From Argyresthia goedartella (Eukaryota > Arthropoda > Insecta > Lepidoptera > Argyresthiidae), in the NCBI GenBank assembly GCA_949825045.1, contig OX463808.1, positions 25,915,674 to 25,979,673 on the forward strand: 64,000 nucleotides of DNA, in the 5' to 3' direction. The notes below the pieces were generated by a model, which saw only the letters and a list, made by a program, of their open reading frames with translations, made no database searches and was not told the DNA's origin. This document shows positions 59,901-61,825 of the stretch, one piece after another (the stretch's first letter is position 1; each line of letters starts with the position of its first letter). A program made the translations under genes and the position numbers.

Positions 59901-61821
59901 ATAAAATCTAATCTACCAAGTAGTTCAGTGCTGGCTTGACCAACCGTCTATTGCTAGTATCTTACTTGTCCAGTGCAATAACCCTGAAGTTGACTGTGTC
60001 TCCAGGCTGGTAGACTCGTTTGTCAGTCTGGATGAAGACACAGAAGCTCCGGGACTGGTAGACGAGGAGTGCTGAGGAGGAGAACTGAGGACCTGATGTA
60101 GACCGCGCTACCAGCTCGTAGTGCCCAGGCCCAGGGTCCCCGACCTGAGAACGATAAACAGACCATAATAAAACATATTTAATAATAAACCAACCAACCT
60201 TACATGTCATGTGAGGTTGGTTGGTATCGTGTCTGTGGAACTATTACCATGTGGTCTGATTTCAGCCCATTGAAATTTAAATGCCGAGTTGTTATATAAC
60301 AATGTATAAGAATTTTTGCTTTCTCTCTCCTACCTTGAGAGCGTTTGTGAAAACACAATGAGAACTTCCCACGGTTGACACTGCACTGTCTGGATTATGA
60401 TCTACGACTGCGACCATTCCCGTCGGGTCTACCCACGCTCGGCATATCTTAGGTACTTACCTCTAGTCCAATAACCCTTGACGAAGCGGGTTGGACCTGC
60501 ACTTCCCTTCCTTGCGTGAACTGCTCTCCGTTGGCCCTTCGACCTTCGACGGCCACGTAGAGGCTCTGCGCCTGTGACCCTCCAGACACTGCCACTCGAT
60601 ACTGGGTGTAAGGTCGCAGGACACGAGGGCCCACCACCGATATGCTAAAATGCAACGAAAATATTAGGGAAGTCCAAATCATAAGCGCTAATGATAGAGA
60701 TAATAATGTTTATAGCAGTGAATCATCACTTGAAGTGCCCAGCAAGTGACGTCAACTGAAGCGTCATCGTCATATCGAGTGATTTACATCATTACATACA
60801 ATCGTGAGAAACATTAAAGTGAAATCTAGCCGAGACCAACCTACGTAGAGTAAGGGATGATGAGTTCACGGTCAGACAAAATATCGCTGTATTGACCGAG
60901 CGAGCAAAGCACTTTCAGGATTGAGAAAAAATGCTTTCGTATGTCCGGATATTATTCCTCTACAGGCCACATTCTCAACGGATTCTCGTGAATTTTTGTG
61001 AGCAGGTGTAGCAAATTTTATCGAAAACTTTAGCGCCGTTTTCGAGAACTCAAAACATATACATATAGTTAAAAATATTCCTCGTTTAATAGTAGGTGGG
61101 TCGGCCACGGCTTACGGCCTAGGGCCTCGCAACTATTATATTTTTACTTAGCCTAAACGGTTTCCCACTGCTGGGCAAAGCCTTCCCCGTTTCGAGTTCC
61201 GAATTATATAAATAGGCGGGAGAGAGGGAAATGTTATTGTCTGTAATTTTAGATGCGCTAATTTACGAAATTTAACCAAAGTTTGATCTTAGTACAATGG
61301 ATTCATCTAGTGACAGTGATTATAAGGAACGCGTTGACGCCTACCGAATGAAAAGAGGCTGCAAAGTCGGTCGTAAGAAAATTTATAATGAGAATTGATT
61401 TTTATTTCCTCGCGATAGTCGTGAAACGTGTAATAGATGCATCTCTTCGGCCCCTTAGTGTAATATAACACTTTCATATAAATATGATCCTATCATAGCG
61501 CTTTCTTTCTCACCCATACTCATTATATAGATGATAGTGTAATGGGGACCTTAGAGCCTCTCCTTTGACTCGGCCCTCAAACTCACTCACTCGCTCAGTC
61601 TGTATAACATGTATTACATTACATAGTCCCCATAAATGACGCGGGAACAATGTCCAGAAAGGCGTGATCGCGCCTGGCCAATCTTGTAAGATATAAATAA
61701 TTTCAGCAATTGGATTAATACTTTTTATACTAACGATTAACTGTTACTTTACTTACCATTGTACAACTACTGGTGCAATGACTGCTATAAAGAAGCAGTA
61801 ACCATTTATTGAGCGTGCCAT
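5773..61821 (-). CDS. TEP / alpha-2-macroglobulin family gene, 19 coding exons, 3' end outside window
   Basis: Spliced gene encoding a secreted macroglobulin-type protein; family members act in humoral immunity (opsonisation, protease trapping) or as GPI-linked CD109-like proteins. Exons, in transcript order: 61757-61821, 60461-60644, 59966-60144, 58944-59100, 34680-34816, 33853-34180, 33573-33749, 33285-33491, 32967-33128, 32626-32793, 32371-32542, 32094-32247, 31685-31983, 31077-31237, 30271-30513, 29948-30081, 29569-29779, 18414-18625, 5773-5986. Every intron is GT-AG and every junction keeps phase, giving 3,564 nt (1,188 codons). Typical family members are about 1,400-1,800 residues, so the last several hundred residues lie left of the window. 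The three longest introns (24.1, 12.4 and 10.9 kb) hold nearly all transposons. The thioester motif is missing. I see no LDL-receptor class A domain in the bait region, so it does not look like Mcr. The exact orthologue is not recognised. Confidence 0.9.
6087..7667 (+). mobile_element. Tc1-type DNA transposon, inactive
   Basis: The element is 1,581 bp with perfect 26-bp terminal inverted repeats, CACTGACGAGCAATGAAAAA continuing into GTTCCA (6087-6112 and 7642-7667), and a TA on each side (6085-6086, 7668-7669), the Tc1/mariner target duplication. It sits in TEP intron 18, about 100 bp upstream of exon 19's acceptor. It encodes a transposase pseudogene. Confidence 0.93.
6385..7419 (+). pseudogene. 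Tc1-type transposase, multiply disrupted
   Basis: The start is ATG 6385 (MPLSPEE, a common Tc1 opening), then the frame shifts to give a helix-turn-helix region (GTSQRNTARIMGVTHTTVRR). Stops interrupt it at TGA 6647-6649 and TAA 6830-6832. The second stop directly follows the first catalytic motif (VMFSDE). The second Asp is in VFMHDIVRAH, where most relatives have DNA, and the third acidic residue in SPDLNPVEHAWDE. Another frameshift inside a CCACCTCC-rich stretch near 7250-7285 shifts the last 40 codons (LIEEWENIPQHMPR; HGGNTKY, stop 7417-7419). Dead as read. Confidence 0.92.
7668..8000. other. TEP intron 18, no feature recognised
   Basis: AT-rich sequence between the Tc1 element and the exon-duplicate fragment. 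I see no ORF, repeat or RNA gene. Confidence 0.6.
8001..8105 (-). pseudogene. decayed partial duplicate of TEP exon 19
   Basis: Plus-strand sequence from GCTGTTGGCACGCAGCCATG onward matches 5905-6035, which spans the 5' part of exon 19 and its acceptor-side intron, at roughly 80% by eye. About 40 bp containing the acceptor and first codons is deleted, and small indels break the reading frame. The same orientation and the Tc1 element between the copies suggest a tandem duplication later separated and decayed. It cannot be spliced as a functional exon. Confidence 0.75.
8106..8583. other. TEP intron 18, unassigned
   Basis: A GC-rich patch at about 8255-8325 (GGCGCCCGCCCGGC) lies in otherwise AT-rich sequence. 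No coding or structural feature recognised. Confidence 0.5.
8809..10672 (+). mobile_element. DD82E-type Tc1/mariner-superfamily transposon, copy 1, inactive
   Basis: The element is 1,864 bp with perfect 34-bp terminal inverted repeats (8809-8842 and 10639-10672; they begin CTTCAACTCAGTTGTGCGCG). The right flank is TA; the left flank reads TT, so the TA duplication is not intact. It interrupts the provirus 3' LTR. Its transposase is homologous to the intact one at 44257-45888, but the element ends differ. Confidence 0.9.
8954..10453 (+). pseudogene. DD82E-type transposase, disrupted
   Basis: A likely first exon (8954-8992, MSSSSRRKCLRSQ) ends at GTAAAT, and a second starts after TATCAG at 9125, in phase. 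It continues through a helix-turn-helix-like region and the first catalytic motif (IVYTDESYIL). Damage includes a TAG at 9650-9652; a frameshift near 9948 that removes the second catalytic Asp; a TAA at 10066; and further stops near 10120, 10210 and 10331. The third motif RLPPYHPDLNPIENVW and an acidic, Ser-rich tail ending at 10453 remain readable. It aligns along its length with the copy at 44257 (GQRIIIVHAGSEQGFVPN against GQRLIITHAGTSSGFVPN). Confidence 0.88.
10797..10807 (-). other. polypurine tract of the errantivirus-like element
   Basis: On the minus strand AAGGAGGGAGG lies immediately before the 3' LTR start AGTTATG, the expected place for the plus-strand primer. Confidence 0.8.
10855..11284 (-). 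pseudogene. errantivirus-like env, C-terminal fragment
   Basis: Two overlapping minus-strand frames (to 11284 and from 11112) form the end of an insect-retrovirus envelope-like protein; cysteine-containing motifs such as CTNEVIF and GTYILTFDDPCEVKIG are seen. A frame change near 11105 separates them. The N-terminal part of the same gene lies at 15163-16094, beyond the SINE/LINE insertion. The gene is split and frameshifted. Confidence 0.7.
11763..14468 (-). CDS. LINE ORF2: endonuclease and reverse transcriptase (copy 1)
   Basis: 901 codons, uninterrupted. The N-terminal apurinic-type endonuclease has YWNPDGI, LLCETKLHPSRELRLP, VAGDLNAKHHQWGS and RPDVLDVALV. The RT then shows QRKAPGPDGVV, GYRPITLLPHIAKLFERLLL, HGFRDSHSTTLQL, FLDIEKAFDRVWHEGLL, GVPQGSCLSPVLYALYTNDI and the catalytic YADDSAYFAS. 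The C-terminal region has the Jockey-style LRMVPMVQHCINRAKAA. It overlaps the end of ORF1 by 8 bases (ATGCCTAA). About 20 residues differ from copy 2. The protein could be functional although this copy lacks its promoter. Confidence 0.93.
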   Translation of the reverse strand: MPKDLRIVYWNPDGITSKTIDLRLLVQEHDVHVVLLCETKLHPSRELRLPNFFVYRRDELSPRNVPYRGTAVLVRRDLVHEELELPAFKTTRSIGVRLKTADTELKVFAAYKPPGDVHHFHPEDIRTMMEGATPTLVAGDLNAKHHQWGSHSINPAGRALQEDAENSNYEVLSPGAPTHYPTNPMHRPDVLDVALVKNVQFPIAIGELYDIDTPHLPILLVLGVEADLTSAPRPRTKTDWHKYQLELNTTQLPGGVSTKEEVEAAAVAITTAITTAQAAATTTKPPPVLRKERLPPHLRKKLDLKRRLRRTWHHTRCPVIKAEINRLGEELRAGIIELRGQSWERTIDQASQDDTALHRLNRSLTSTPEPVCPMFDHTGRRRYAARDRAAILADHFAGQFQPNPIADHEHNAAVVERLERFLAAPAPPLAGDYFMSPREVRKVALKLNQRKAPGPDGVVAGALVQLPRRAVVSLTRLFNGILRTGHFPALWKEGKVIVIPKPGKDRRHPGGYRPITLLPHIAKLFERLLLRRILPHIQLRAEQHGFRDSHSTTLQLARVLHYLASELNRGRYTVGVFLDIEKAFDRVWHEGLLYKLLDAGVPPMIGQIVASFLEDRRFFVSVENAHSQTKAISAGVPQGSCLSPVLYALYTNDIPTLEGHLEEGVEDVVLALYADDSAYFASSRKIELACRKMQRLLDLLPPWLDKWRTAVNVGKTTALLTTRSRRPTPLQLRGRDIEWQSTVKYLGCNIGCSLRMVPMVQHCINRAKAARAMLRPVLSSSLPLRAKLRVYKAYVRSRLTYAAPAWYALLSKTQKARLQRFQNISLRVITGAGRYVRNTTIMRDTRMPTVEKFVARLARRMYDCADNSRHAHLHDIAPHHARPPEGRPLPRELLHIPLSPV
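14461..15117 (-). pseudogene. LINE ORF1, C-terminal fragment (copy 1)
   Basis: The remaining roughly 219 codons correspond to the Ala/Arg/Pro/Gln repeat region and basic tail of ORF1 in copy 2. The zinc knuckles and N-terminus are missing because the LINE is truncated at about 15112; the frame runs on by chance to an ATG at 15183 in flanking DNA. It contains a short repeat of eight-residue units (AAQPxARx). Confidence 0.9.
15163..16094 (-). pseudogene. errantivirus-like env, N-terminal fragment
   Basis: Minus-strand frames 16094-15822 and 15841-15467, with further readable sequence to 15163, form the N-terminal half of an F/env-type fusion glycoprotein. A dibasic cleavage-like site, RIKRG, is followed by LVNPLASILKLITGNLD, the conserved start of the fusion subunit in this family. 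A frame change near 15830 and another before 15420 break the gene, and the SINE/LINE insertion separates it from its C-terminal fragment. Assignment rests on the cleavage-site region and the LTR context. Confidence 0.75.
16095..16429 (-). other. provirus interior with no readable gene
   Basis: The sequence between the gag and env remnants, where a complete element would have protease, RT, RNase H and integrase. I find none of these motifs in any frame; a large deletion is the simplest explanation. Confidence 0.6.
16430..17095 (-). pseudogene. errantivirus-like gag remnant
   Basis: Frames broken by stops. The clearest part, at about 17050-16845, reads DTSQRLKKALEEHFGDPRSE then NESYLDFFDRIQHVRSTL, resembling the capsid region of 17.6/TED-type Gag. 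Farther on, a Gln/Asn/Pro-rich tail (about 16600-16440) resembles the end of such Gag proteins. No zinc knuckle seen. Confidence 0.6.
17437..17454 (-). other. primer binding site of the errantivirus-like element
   Basis: Minus strand TGGCGCAGCCGGTAGGAT directly follows the 5' LTR. It differs by one base from the serine-tRNA-type primer site that I recall for 17.6/297/TED elements (TGGCGCAGTCGG...). Confidence 0.8.
17455..17987 (-). repeat. 5' LTR of the errantivirus-like element
   Basis: About 533 bp, beginning AGTTATGTCAG (17987) and ending at the primer site. The ends match the 3' LTR pieces at 8584-8808 and 10673-10796, but the middle (about 17575-17930) does not match clearly, so it carries an insertion or has diverged. 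Confidence 0.75.
17988..18413. other. TEP intron 18, 5' part, no feature
   Basis: AT-rich intron between the provirus and exon 18. Nothing recognised. Confidence 0.6.
18414..18625 (-). CDS. TEP exon 18: helical thioester-domain repeats
   Basis: This isolated exon encodes residues about 1047-1117, with the toroid motif DPYALAVAACALAEAKNP, a close match to the helical repeats of complement and TEP thioester domains. The acceptor is CTCCACAG before 18625; the donor is GTAAGG after 18414, phase 2. It lies 10.9 kb downstream of exon 17, with the gypsy element between them, and 12.4 kb upstream of exon 19, with the errantivirus-like provirus and Tc1 element between. Confidence 0.88.
18626..19476. 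other. TEP intron 17, 3' part, with a lepidopteran repeat fragment
   Basis: Intron sequence. At 19063-19122 a fragment (AAAACGGTCAAGTGCTGGTC ... GTTTCCGTAG) matches the start of the dispersed repeat at 57328-57723. The rest is unassigned. Confidence 0.6.
19816..19985 (+). promoter_or_regulatory. cluster of heat-shock-element-like sites in LTR
   Basis: Two perfect GAAnnTTCnnGAA sites (19816-19830 and 19874-19888, GGAACATTCGAGAAG) lie in tandem. A third on the other face (19931-19943, GTCTCGAATGTTC) and a fourth (19969-19981, GAATATTCGCGAT) each miss one base. All lie 30-200 bp upstream of the TATA box. The same sites recur in the 3' LTR at +9119. The match to the HSF consensus is direct; heat response is inference. 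Confidence 0.7.
20018..20024 (+). promoter_or_regulatory. TATA box of the LTR promoter
   Basis: TATAAAA within GGGATATAAAAGGCGCC, at the expected distance downstream of the heat-shock-like sites; transcription would start about 30 bp further on, near 20050. Confidence 0.7.
20279..20295 (+). other. primer binding site of the gypsy element
   Basis: TGGTGTCAGAAGTGGGA, two bases after the LTR end, is the normal place and form of a tRNA primer site; the tRNA was not identified. Confidence 0.75.
20302..21596 (+). CDS. gypsy Gag (continues in frame into integrase if the LINE is removed)
   Basis: Starts at ATG 20302, 26 bp after the LTR, although 20302-20331 may be preceded by other starts. A charged coiled coil (about residues 50-130, KEQARELKEQSRKQEERARK) precedes the capsid-like region (FDGSSSWTAYKLQFE, RYGDSHLELVYRAQLKDR). 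One zinc knuckle, CYHCGERGHLQSGC, lies at about residues 335-348. The Arg/Ser/Ala-rich tail may be read in a shifted frame: another frame gives an Arg-Asp-Ser-rich sequence stopping near 21560. The frame continues past the LINE insertion into the integrase part at 27105. Confidence 0.88.
21855..24560 (-). CDS. LINE ORF2: endonuclease and reverse transcriptase (copy 2)
   Basis: 901 codons with no interruption. Endonuclease motifs (LLCETKLHPSRELRLP, VAGDLNAKHHQWGS) and RT motifs (FLDIEKAFDQVWHEGLL, GVPQGSCLSPVLYALYTNDI, YADDSAYFAS) are complete. The start codon overlaps the ORF1 stop (ATGCCTAA, with TAA ending ORF1), a layout suited to coupled termination and reinitiation. The product nicks target DNA and primes reverse transcription there. 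Only about 20 residues differ from copy 1. Confidence 0.95.
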   Translation of the reverse strand: MPKDLRLVYWNPDGITNKMQDLRLLVQEHDVHVVLLCETKLHPSRELRLPNFFVYRRDELSPRDVPYRGTAVLVRRDLVHEELELPAFKTTRSIGVRLKTADTELKVFAAYKPPGDVHHFYPEDIRAMMEGATPTLVAGDLNAKHHQWGSHSINSAGRALQEDAENSNYEVLSPGAPTHYPTNPMHRPDVLDVALVKNVQFPIAIGELYDIDTPHLPILLVLGVEADLTSAPRPRTKTDWHKYQLELNTTQLPGGVSTKEEVEAAAVAITTAITTAQAAATTTKPPPVLRKERLPPHLRKKLDLKRRLRRTWHHTRCPVIRAEINRLGEELRAGIIELRGQSWERTIDQASQDDTALHRLNRSLPSTPEPVCPMFDHTGRRRYAARDRAAILADHFAGQFQPNPIADYEHNAAVVERVERFLAAPAPPLAGDYFMSPREVRKVALKLNQRKAPGPDGVVAGALVQLPRRAVVSLTRLFNGILRTGHFPALWKEGKVIVIPKPGKDRRHPGGYRPITLLPHIAKLFERLLLRRILPHIQLRAEQHGFRDSHSTTLQLARVLHYLASELNRVRYTVGVFLDIEKAFDQVWHEGLLFKLLDAGVPPMIGQIVASFLEDRRFFVSVENAHSQTKAISTGVPQGSCLSPVLYALYTNDIPTLEGHLEEGVEDVVLALYADDSAYFASSRKIELACRKMQRLLDLLPPWLDKWRTAVNVGKTTALLTTRSRRPTPLQLRGRDIEWQSMVKYLGCNIDCSLRMVPMVQHCINRAKAARAMLRPVLSSSLPLRAKLRVYKAYVRSRLTYAALAWYALLSKTQKARLQRFQNISLRVITGAGRYVRNTTIMRDTRMPTVEKFVARLARRMYDCADNSRHAHLHDIAPHHARPPEGRPLPRELLLIPLSPV
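24553..26646 (-). CDS. LINE ORF1: RNA-binding Gag-like protein with three zinc knuckles
   Basis: 697 codons. The N-terminal half is Pro/Thr/Ala-rich. A domain near residues 330-420 (FKIAIRGLPATTLPEEVAAA) is the kind that precedes zinc knuckles in Jockey-clade ORF1. Three CCHC knuckles follow (CHRCQSFGHSSTNC, CVRCGEGHAATDC, CANCGQGHPANSRRC), then an Ala/Arg/Pro/Gln repeat (units AAQPxARx, about residues 490-535) and a Lys/Arg-rich stretch (PRRKRGKKRRNKKK). It likely coats the LINE RNA. The first in-frame ATG was taken; a 447-bp 5' UTR precedes it. Confidence 0.92.
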   Translation of the reverse strand: MKRSRKPEDPPPPPPDEPDPPDVRIQIDRRRRRVIQVVKRDIFTGETFDLAGNLLTRGEHGATSSPITGTPTHEGGREEFFRPPPDSPTEFPAEVPANEDAARRAAATALLASLSPPPPPAMKKIPVRPTLPTKFPNLNLGNAPGAVPRPPNPLIRVLQESAQTESRDPSISSEWAEPALATPPVAPTIPTADTPNPDSTEEAEMVETPQATPPSGVSYAAVLAQPPKPQSPRPPTPPATATGEPKPKKNHPPIVVENLPAWATHFARLKEALGHAPNARPFGKGVRFTPQSPEEYRQIVRYLDEAARADKTISWFCYSLDADRPFKIAIRGLPATTLPEEVAAALASVGFPTQHVRQIPGRMGRAGCLFFALLAEKQTPGSIERLYRVKELLCMPGITIEGWRGPKGPSQCHRCQSFGHSSTNCRRPVRCVRCGEGHAATDCQRPKSEAATCANCGQGHPANSRRCKALKEEARKRGITIAPPLPPQQQRPKKTARPTARPAAQPAARPAAQPTARTAAQPAARTAPQPATHAATQHEARPGPSTHPDVEPLGSPTSPPIKRPRLAQPGETKGATIRTPANPPTTRGEEAKPRRKRGKKRRNKKKASEEPAAEPPLEPAQPASRPPLPARPRPREPAAPAALSTERQEAPLMAALLDAIDLISAAIQAIVDRRDPLQPLLRGLSTLKATISSGHNA
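25060..25150 (-). repeat. 24-bp tandem repeat inside LINE ORF1
   Basis: Several copies of a 24-bp unit related to GGGTTGGGCAGCCGTGCGGG plus CCGC, encoding AAQPxARx repeats. Copy 1 has the same array at about 14970-15060 with different variant units. Confidence 0.8.
27105..28614 (+). CDS. gypsy integrase, fused in frame to gag apart from the LINE
   Basis: The frame joins the gag frame exactly across the LINE and its target duplication (1,295 + 1,510 nt = 935 codons with stop). A Gly/Ala/Arg-rich linker precedes the integrase. The zinc-binding part includes SFHDGTSGGHLGVKRTL and WCKRCTNFA. The DDE core shows ALDVAGPFP (D), IHSDQGINFES (D) and TTAYHPQSDGMVERFNQTL (E). A C-terminal domain (GSLVWLHNPMRRVGKSPKL, YRIQRNPRSPSKIVHVDRL) is present. 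The stop at 28612-28614 falls inside the 3' LTR. No protease, RT or RNase H remains. Integrase looks complete and may be expressed as a Gag-integrase protein if the LINE is absent. Confidence 0.9.
28596..29395 (+). repeat. 3' LTR of the gypsy element
   Basis: 800 bp, collinear with 19477-20276; about four substitutions by eye (for example GTTGACG/GATGACG, TTTTAGGG/TTTCAGGG). Same heat-shock-like sites (28935-28949, 28993-29007) and TATA (29137-29143), pointing rightwards towards TEP exons 17 to 5 in antisense. Confidence 0.93.
29401..29437. repeat. perfect 14-bp inverted repeat beside the LTR
   Basis: TTGACATGTTTACG (29401-29414), nine-base loop, CGTAAACATGTCAA (29424-29437). It starts one base after the gypsy element's target duplication. 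Confidence 0.85.
29569..34816 (-). CDS. TEP exons 5-17: macroglobulin domains, bait region, CUB-like and start of thioester domain
   Basis: Thirteen closely spaced exons encode residues about 196-1046. Exon 5 has VADYVMPRFQMDIQLPKEV, the usual MG2/MG3 transition. Exons 6-10 are further MG domains. Exons 11-12 (32371-32542, 32094-32247) form a Gly/Pro-rich stretch matching the variable bait region. Exons 13-14 hold the post-bait MG domain (GEWSVGAFAVHPTLGLGLAE) and a VTFHNSEQYFEF segment. Exon 15 (30271-30513) begins the thioester domain and ends LLDYLQ, but where PTGCGEQNM is expected the residues are DPAHALRPM (about 912-920). Exons 16-17 encode alpha-helical toroid repeats (GYQRLMAYRKTDGSF; LVGQQGGDGGW; LAAHALLALL). 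All introns here are under 600 bp and transposon-poor. Exon 17 and the 5' part of exon 15 are markedly GC-rich. Confidence 0.9.
30514..31076. other. TEP intron 14, no feature
   Basis: AT-rich 563-bp intron between exons 14 and 15. Nothing recognised. Confidence 0.7.
34817..35591. other. TEP intron 4, 3' part, unassigned
   Basis: AT-rich sequence between the foldback-like element and exon 5, including a run of CCCTAA-like repeats (about 34967-35005: CGCCCTAACCCTACAAGCCCTAAC). No gene recognised. Confidence 0.55.
35592..35804 (+). repeat. outer terminal inverted repeat, left
   Basis: About 213 bp matching the reverse complement of 56886-57093 with few differences (AGTTAGCAGCC against AGTTAGTAGCC, TTTTCAGATAACAC against TTTTCATATAACAC). 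Confidence 0.9.
35859..37273 (+). mobile_element. 5'-truncated LINE of the restriction-like-endonuclease type
   Basis: 1,415 bp inserted in the first satellite unit of the left arm with an 8-bp duplication TTCTAGAT (35851-35858, 37274-37281). The right arm keeps the empty site (ATTCTAGATTATGCG in reverse complement, near 56820). Its 3' UTR is AT-rich with AATAAA near the end. It contains one long ORF. Confidence 0.88.
35887..37080 (+). CDS. C-terminal part of an RLE-type LINE polyprotein
   Basis: 397 codons, open from the insertion edge, so the ATG is not the natural start. The beginning (LRSCLSQPRLTYTLRTAPVW) resembles the region after the RT. A zinc-knuckle-like cluster (CEPHRCVCGVSVDSLGRHGL, then HC, about residues 203-222) precedes DGKRPDGV ... 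GRSLLWDAT (about 261-285), which matches the PD...D pattern of the restriction-like endonuclease of R2/R4/NeSL-type LINEs. The RT itself is lost by truncation. The exact clade is not certain. The reading frame is undamaged, suggesting recent insertion. Confidence 0.7.
   Translation: MSAHVALTILRSCLSQPRLTYTLRTAPVWLCRGETDAYDEALKCLLETILNVNMSPSQWSQAAMPIRFGGLGVRRLRDTELPAFLASSRGVLELVTRILNINGDGFSIPFADEALQLWRVRCPAGDVPEKPGVQRSWDEEICKSTMDGLLGQSSGAELARLRAISQPESGAWLHALPSPHLGTHLDDNSLRVAVALRLGCSICEPHRCVCGVSVDSLGRHGLHCVRSAGRQSRHHSINDIVRRALVSANIPAVLEPPGLCRSDGKRPDGVTLIPWERGRSLLWDATCVCTFAASHIGSTMQTAGAAAESAARQKCSKYAQLMGSYWFVPLAVETTGVWGSQGRAFIRDIGRRLRDRGHDYRSGAFLVQRVSLAVQRGNAASVMGTFGPGAYWGGLFV
37282..39870 (+). 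repeat. 178-bp satellite array, left arm
   Basis: About 14-15 monomers; the unit reads ATTATGCTTTAAGACCTACT ... ACTAGCCGAACCTCCTTCGT ... ACCAGCAGCGGTTTCAAGG ... GTCTTCTCGTCCGATATTG. Variant units recur at 890 bp (37639 and 38529; 38161 and 39051), i.e. a five-monomer higher-order period. The short ORFs in it are products of the repeat, not genes. Confidence 0.92.
39871..40610 (+). repeat. inner segment of the left arm
   Basis: Contains GCCAACAGATGGCGTTAGG near 39894 and a variant near 40585, matching 46535-46990 in reverse complement, with an extra stretch at about 39940-40230 absent from the right arm. Half of a monomer-like sequence (AATCACTAGCAACGGTTTCA) recurs near 40530. Confidence 0.7.
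40611..42529. other. central region of the foldback-like element, unassigned
   Basis: AT-rich, no coding feature. It holds a short (TA)n run at about 41987-42003, inverted GTGAGGATTACAGCTT / AAGCTGTAAT sequences near 41240 and 41477, and a perfect inverted repeat at 42296-42342. Confidence 0.55.
42296..42342. repeat. short perfect inverted repeat
   Basis: ACCAACCACCTCAC, about 17-base loop, GTGAGGTGGTTGGT. It could form a strong hairpin; no terminal-element hallmark seen. Confidence 0.75.
42530..43400 (-). pseudogene. LINE reverse transcriptase remnant
   Basis: Minus-strand fragments in several frames: LVYINKLPF and VLFADD near 43180-43240 (the RT catalytic box), KFLGITID near 42940, HIDKFARKLSSAVFAVRNIR and YFSYFPSVMSYGILLRG at 42900-42780, and a C-terminal segment at 42731-42522 (RAIYNLKRTDSVRELFKEIG). 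Stops and frameshifts lie between them, so it is dead. The type is common in insect genomes (Jockey/CR1-like), but the clade is uncertain. Confidence 0.8.
44257..45888 (+). CDS. DD82E-type transposase, two exons, intact
   Basis: Exon 1 44257-45370, intron 45371-45628 (GTAAAC ... TTACAG), exon 2 45629-45888; 457 residues. The N-terminal helix-turn-helix-like region (RVADALGIGIATVIRV) is followed by a second DNA-binding-like part and a DDE core: VVFLDETWL (D192), IVMDNASYH (D281), YNPIELIWAQ (E364). There are 82 residues between the second Asp and the Glu, the spacing I recall for the DD82E group. The tail is acidic (SSESESDFDDSDLG). No stop or frameshift seen. The unspliced reading would stop at 45424-45426, 18 residues past the intron start. 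Transcription start and poly(A) signal were not located with certainty. Confidence 0.88.
45957..46228 (-). mobile_element. tRNA-derived SINE, second copy
   Basis: In reverse complement this matches 11285-11501 plus 15133-15162: tRNA-like head (GACCCGAATGGCCGAGTCGG; GGTTCGAGTCC), body, and an (ATT)n tail, seen on the plus strand as AAT repeats at about 45957-45983. It lies within copy 2 of the DD82E-type element. Confidence 0.85.
46535..46960 (-). repeat. inner segment of the right arm
   Basis: Reverse-complement match to 39871-40610, with CCTAACGCCATCTGTTGGC at about 46541 and CCTACCGCCATCTGTTGGC at about 46902. Confidence 0.75.
46961..56885 (-). repeat. 178-bp satellite array, right arm
   Basis: About 55 monomers in inverted orientation to the left arm. 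A 712-bp (four-monomer) higher-order period is plain: the same variant recurs at 52178, 52890, 53602 and 54314. Other spacings are multiples of 178 (1,246; 1,602; 890), with adjacent local duplications, for example 47460-47640. Neighbouring copies are almost identical, showing recent homogenisation. Confidence 0.93.
56886..57093 (-). repeat. outer terminal inverted repeat, right
   Basis: Reverse complement of 35592-35804; ends ACTTCACACCGGT before the direct repeat ACAGGGTTG. Confidence 0.9.
57328..57723 (+). repeat. dispersed lepidopteran repeat
   Basis: Starts with an A-rich run and AAGTGCGAGTTGGACTCATG, CACGAAGGGTTCCGTACC, and ends with GAGATACAGCCTGGTGACGG ... TACCCTTTGGGTACGGAA. I recognise these as a repeat very common in moth and butterfly genomes. 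I cannot assign its class. A fragment lies at 19063-19122. Confidence 0.7.
57724..58943. other. TEP intron 4, 5' part, unassigned
   Basis: AT-rich intron sequence between the dispersed repeat and exon 4. A short tandem CTTCCTTTATT-like stretch lies at about 57728-57755. No gene seen. Confidence 0.6.
58944..60644 (-). CDS. TEP exons 2-4: N-terminal macroglobulin domains
   Basis: Exons 60461-60644, 59966-60144 and 58944-59100 encode residues about 22-195. Exon 2 carries the first macroglobulin strand set (VGPRVLRPYTQYRVAV). Exon 3 carries the family signature FIQTDKRVYQPGDTVNFRV, and exon 4 the following segment (RQW near residue 160 and LGEWTVQ at its end). The sequence runs into exon 5 (VEAKGQTYSRQ) 24 kb away, exactly where TEPs continue. 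Phases at the ends are 0, 2 and 0. Intron 3 (59101-59965) is 865 bp and intron 2 (60145-60460) is 316 bp. Confidence 0.9.
59101..59965. other. TEP intron 3 with possible repeat fragment
   Basis: 865 bp. GCGGCGGC repeats lie at about 59200-59220. A segment from about 59440 (GAAATTCAAATTCAAACATCTTTATTTG) looks like the 3' end of a dispersed insect retroposon. Nothing else recognised. Confidence 0.4.
60645..61756. other. TEP intron 1, with possible SINE/LINE tail and a short ORF
   Basis: At about 61150-61200 CGGTTTCCCACTGCTGGGCA resembles the 3' part of retroposons common in Lepidoptera. A 33-codon ORF (61297-61398, MDSSSDSDYKERV...) has no homologue that I recognise; it may be a transposase N-terminus fragment. 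Confidence 0.35.
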
Positions 61822-61825
61822 TATT
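61757..61825 (-). CDS. TEP exon with start codon and signal peptide
   Basis: Reading leftwards, the ATG is at 61821-61819, four bases after a TTTTCAG acceptor. It opens a hydrophobic leader, MARSINGYCFFIAVIAPVVV, typical of a signal peptide; the Cys codon that follows shortly is split by the intron (TG here, C in the next exon). The donor is GTAAGT at 61756-61751. The first mature residues in the next exon match the N-terminus of insect TEPs. I chose this ATG because it is the only one giving a signal sequence in phase with the downstream exons. Confidence 0.85.

Noticed and set aside
61297..61398. 33-codon ORF MDSSSDSDYKERV...
   Set aside because: Too short to identify; lies in the TEP intron without splice support. 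Kept only as a note.
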